Positions 4,227 to 6,977 of a stretch of DNA of 6,977 bases are shown here, piece by piece. The notes below the pieces were generated by a model, which was not told where the DNA came from, searched no databases, and was given only the letters and a program-made list of their open reading frames with translations. A program made the translations under genes and the position numbers. Source of the stretch: an uncultured Eubacteriales bacterium (GTDB lineage: Bacteria; Bacillota_A; Clostridia; Oscillospirales; CAG-272); NCBI GenBank assembly GCA_900555345.1, contig USKS01000075.1, positions 1-6,977 of the forward strand. Direction: 5' to 3'. Positions within the stretch are counted from its first letter, which is position 1; each line of letters begins with the position of its first letter.

Positions 4227-5336
4227 AAAATACTGCACACGGGGGACGTGCATCTCGACACGCCCTTTTCCGACCTCGATCCCGAACGCTCTCTTGAAAT
4301 GCGCAGAGAGCTCAGACGCACTTTTTCAGCCATGATGAAATATGCCGCCGACACAGCTGTCGACATGGTACTCATTGCCGGAGACCTCTTTGACAATGAG
4401 CTTGTAACGCGTGAGACCGTGGCGCTGCTGCGCCGCGATTTCTCCGCGCTTTCGTGCCCCGTGGTGATCTCCCCGGGGAATCATGACTGTGCGGGTCCCT
4501 CCTCTGTCTGGGCGAGGGAGCTTATGCCGGCAAACGTCTGCGTTTTCACCGACACGGAGCTGAATTATTTTCCTTTCGACGATCTGGGCGTTGACGTATA
4601 CGGCTTTGCTTTTACATCAAAATTCATGCCGAGCTGTCCCATCGGGGGGCTGCGCGTGCAGGATCCCGACCGCATAAACATTCTGCTTGCCCACGGCGAC
4701 ACGACATCTCCCATAAGCCAAAGCTGCCCCATGCCGCCCGCAATGCTGCGCGGCTTCGGCGCGGACTGGTGCGCTCTCGGCCACATACACAATCCCGCCG
4801 CGGCAAACGCAGTGCTTGAGGGTATCGGCGCATACTGCGGCTGCCCTATGGGACGCGATTTCGGCGAATGCGGCGACAAAAGCGCAACGCTTATTAACAT
4901 AGAAAAAGACGCAGACGGCGTTCATGTATCCACCGAGGCGCTGTCATTTGCGAAATACGCTTTTCGCACCTGCGACGTTGACTGCACGGGGCTTTTCGAC
5001 ACCGCCGCCGTATGCGACGCCGCCGCCTCTGCCGTCCGCGGCTACGGCTTCGGCGCGGGGGACTTGGTGAGGGTAAATATCTGCGGCAGCGTTGATCCGT
5101 CCGTTCGTATCGATACGGACTTTGTGGCGGAAAAGCTGCGTTTTCTGAAATACGCGCAGGTGCGCGACAAGACCTCGCCCACGTGGAACGCCGAAAGCCT
5201 TCTTGCCGACAAGGGCATCCGCGGAGAAGTATACCGAGTGCTTCTGCCGCAGCTTGAAAGCGGCGACGAAGGCGAGCGGGAGACCGCGGCGCAGGCGCTG
5301 CGCTATGCGCTCAGTGCCCTTGCGGGCGAGCTGTAA
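4224..5336 (+). CDS. Metallophosphoesterase, SbcD/Mre11/YhaO-type DNA nuclease subunit
   Basis: The product has 370 residues and belongs to the calcineurin-like phosphoesterase superfamily, Mre11/SbcD branch. It is expected to cut DNA ends or hairpins using two metal ions, in the cytoplasm, in partnership with an SMC-like ATPase. The metal-binding motifs appear in order: G7-D8-V9-H10; G53-D54-L55-F56-D57; G85-N86-H87-D88; H157 in LLAHGD; and G186-H187-I188-H189. All expected His and Asp ligands are present, so it should be active. The region after about residue 240 is the C-terminal part that in this family contacts the ATPase partner. It carries no motif I can name. Length fits YhaO-like proteins (about 350-420 residues). 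The start is TTG 4224, chosen for its ribosome binding site and the family N-terminus; ATG 4197 would add nine residues. The ATPase gene starts 20 bases after the stop, with a good binding site, forming an operon. The resemblance to the Bacillus YhaO/YhaN pair is based on architecture, so I leave the symbol blank. Confidence 0.93.
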   Translation: MKILHTGDVHLDTPFSDLDPERSLEMRRELRRTFSAMMKYAADTAVDMVLIAGDLFDNELVTRETVALLRRDFSALSCPVVISPGNHDCAGPSSVWARELMPANVCVFTDTELNYFPFDDLGVDVYGFAFTSKFMPSCPIGGLRVQDPDRINILLAHGDTTSPISQSCPMPPAMLRGFGADWCALGHIHNPAAANAVLEGIGAYCGCPMGRDFGECGDKSATLINIEKDADGVHVSTEALSFAKYAFRTCDVDCTGLFDTAAVCDAAASAVRGYGFGAGDLVRVNICGSVDPSVRIDTDFVAEKLRFLKYAQVRDKTSPTWNAESLLADKGIRGEVYRVLLPQLESGDEGERETAAQALRYALSALAGEL

Positions 5337-5356
5337 GTCTTTCGGAGGGTAAAAAT

Positions 5357-6977
5357 ATGTACATAAAAGAACTTCATATAGATTCATTCGCCGCTCTCAA
5401 AGACGTAACTCTTGATTTCTCAAAAGGACTAAATATCATCGAGGGAGAAAACGAGTCGGGCAAAAGCTCCGTTGCCATGTTTATAAAATTCATGATGTAC
5501 GGCCTCAGCGGACGTACCAGCGACGGAGAAATGTCGGAGCGCAAGCATTACCTTTCATGGGACAGCGGCAGCGCCGCCGGATATATGATCGTTGTCTCCC
5601 GCTCGGGAGAATACCGCATTGAGCGCTCTCTCAGTCTTATGGGCGACGCCGCCTCCGGCGTGCGCGAGCGCGTAGCCGTGATCGACACGGCAACGGGAGA
5701 GACCGTTATGCGTGACGGACAGCCCGGGGAGGAGCTTTTCGGCATACCGGAAAGCGTTTTCGTGAACACGGTCTTCGTCCGTCAGTCCGGCGGAAAGGTC
5801 GACGGCGACGGGCTTTGCGAAGCAATTGAAAACATCCTGCTCTCCGGCGACGAGAGCATCAGCACGAAAAAAGCGGCGGATGCTCTTGAAAAGCAGCGCA
5901 AAGCGCTGCGCTACAAAGGCGGACGCTCCGGAGGGCGCATATATGAGCTTGAGCGCGAGGAAGCACGTCTTTCTGCACTGCTCGCAAACGCCGCCGAAAA
6001 GAGCTCGGAGATAATCGCTCTTGAAAGCAGCATCGAAGAAATGCAGAAGGTGGCGGAGCAGCGCCAGAGGGACGCGGATCACTACACCGCCGTAAGCGAC
6101 GCTTACGAAAAGCTTTCCGCCGCCGCGCGCGTGGACAGTGCACGCCGCTGCCGCGCGGAGATAGCGCGGCTCGACTCCGCCCTGGCTCAGTACACAAGAT
6201 ACGGAAATATTTCCGAGGCGACGGCAAAGATACACCGCCTGCGCGGACAGATATCGGACAGCGAGGCAAATCTGCGTGATTTGAGACGAAGGGAAGCGGA
6301 CCTTGACAGACAGCTGCCCAAGGAAATGTCGCAGGAAGCGGCGGATCGGCTGCGCGGCGACGTGCGCGCGGCAAAGCGCGCCTCCTCCGGCGCGGCGGTG
6401 CTTAGAGTATTTGCCGTTCTGTTCATACTGGCTGCGGCAGGCACCGTCGCGGCAATAGTTCTGCTGCCCGATATTCTGAGCGGAATGTACAGATGGGCGG
6501 CGGCAGGCGCGGGCGCGCTTGCGCTTACCCTTTCTGTCATCTTCTTTGCCGCGGGCGCGGCAAAGGCGAAAAAATACAAATCTCTTCTGAGAGAGTGGGA
6601 CGCGGGCAGCATCTCCGCTCTGAGCGATGCAGTTGAAGAGCATATAAAGCGCTCCGGTCTCAGAAGCGATCCGTCATCCGAATACTATCTTGCCGCGGAA
6701 AACGTGCGGAAAGCGGAAGAAGAAAAAGACGCGCTGACAGCGGAACTTCGCTCGGCGTGCTCCGTTTTCTGCGATGCCGTGCCGGACACGGATATATTCT
6801 GCGAAAACGCACTGGAAGCGGCAGCCGACACGGAGCGTGAACTGCAGAATCTGCGTCAGACCCGCCGCGAATGGCAGGGCAGACTTGAAGGGTACCGCGA
6901 AATACTGGGGGATGACGACGGCACGTCTCTCGAAGCAGAGGCGGCGGCGCTTCTCAACACGGACGAGGGGCTCGAGG
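5357..6977 (+). CDS. YhaN-like SMC/Rad50-type ATPase (partial, runs off the window)
   Basis: The first 540 residues are visible and the frame is open at the window edge. Residues 1-40 form the N-terminal ABC-type ATPase half: MYIKELHIDSFAALKDV, then the Walker A motif G30-E-N-E-S-G-K36-S-S38. FVRQ with Q143 is a good Q-loop. Residues 196-325 and 405-515 are charged, Glu/Arg/Leu-rich and predicted coiled coil. Between them lie two hydrophobic segments, about 348-370 (VLRVFAVLFILAAAGTVAAI) and 378-401, flanked by basic residues. This would be a membrane hairpin inserted at the tip of the coiled coil, as in YhaN-type proteins and unlike soluble SbcC or Rad50. The signature motif, Walker B and C-terminal half must lie beyond the window. 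The start ATG at 5357 has GGAGG at 5344-5348, eight bases upstream. It is the second gene of the nuclease operon and presumably the ATP-driven partner of the metallophosphoesterase in processing DNA ends. No ABC transporter domain arrangement was seen. Confidence 0.92.
   Translation, partial: MYIKELHIDSFAALKDVTLDFSKGLNIIEGENESGKSSVAMFIKFMMYGLSGRTSDGEMSERKHYLSWDSGSAAGYMIVVSRSGEYRIERSLSLMGDAASGVRERVAVIDTATGETVMRDGQPGEELFGIPESVFVNTVFVRQSGGKVDGDGLCEAIENILLSGDESISTKKAADALEKQRKALRYKGGRSGGRIYELEREEARLSALLANAAEKSSEIIALESSIEEMQKVAEQRQRDADHYTAVSDAYEKLSAAARVDSARRCRAEIARLDSALAQYTRYGNISEATAKIHRLRGQISDSEANLRDLRRREADLDRQLPKEMSQEAADRLRGDVRAAKRASSGAAVLRVFAVLFILAAAGTVAAIVLLPDILSGMYRWAAAGAGALALTLSVIFFAAGAAKAKKYKSLLREWDAGSISALSDAVEEHIKRSGLRSDPSSEYYLAAENVRKAEEEKDALTAELRSACSVFCDAVPDTDIFCENALEAAADTERELQNLRQTRREWQGRLEGYREILGDDDGTSLEAEAAALLNTDEGLE

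Noticed and set aside
5555..6643. Minus-strand open frame of 362 codons opposite the ATPase gene
   Set aside because: The + strand frame carries Walker A, Q-loop, coiled coils and a good ribosome binding site. The reverse product is Arg/Cys-rich and shadow-like.

Overview
The window looks like a chromosomal segment of a low-to-moderate GC Gram-positive bacterium, most likely an anaerobic gut-type Clostridia. This is an inference. It rests on consensus sigma-A promoters (TTGACA-17-TATAAT), strong AGGAGG-like ribosome binding sites, a TTG start codon, a Gram-positive-style lipoprotein foldase, a YhaO/YhaN-type gene pair, and GGGG-TTC-CCCC intergenic hairpins of a kind I associate with Clostridia. 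All supported genes are on the + strand. No rRNA, tRNA, transposase, phage gene or CRISPR array was found.

Layout. Positions 2-55 hold the last codons of an upstream gene. Positions 56-405 form a non-coding stretch with two sigma-A-type promoters: a perfect-consensus one at 62-90 and a near-perfect one at 281-309. The second drives a two-gene unit. It consists of a polytopic membrane protein of unknown function (406-1776) followed with no spacing by a lipoprotein of the SurA/PrsA foldase type with degenerate parvulin modules (1777-3198). The transcript appears to end at an intrinsic terminator at 3368-3393, after three REP-like hairpins (3213-3313).

Positions 3394-4007 have no credible protein gene but carry a dense series of stem-loops. 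One is an 18-bp stem with two G-U wobbles on the + strand (3667-3706); another is a 16-bp stem with one bulged base (3721-3759). A structured RNA, or a stack of repeat-derived hairpins, is the best description. A strong extended -10 promoter at 4008-4036 then starts a second operon with a leader of about 180 nt containing two strong hairpins. Its first gene is an Mre11/SbcD/YhaO-type metallophosphoesterase starting at a TTG codon (4224-5336). Twenty bases later comes an SMC/Rad50-like ATPase of the YhaN type with a membrane hairpin inside its coiled coil (5357 to beyond the window end).

Functionally, the first operon is probably concerned with the cell envelope (membrane protein plus extracytoplasmic lipoprotein chaperone-like protein). 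The second encodes a two-part DNA end-processing machine, nuclease plus ATPase, probably attached to the membrane. The two known-type operons are not novel in themselves. The least explained parts are the hairpin-rich 3394-4007 region, the unnamed membrane protein with a repeated V-[DN]-I-[LF]-P-[DN]-A motif, and the region downstream of the perfect promoter at 62-90.
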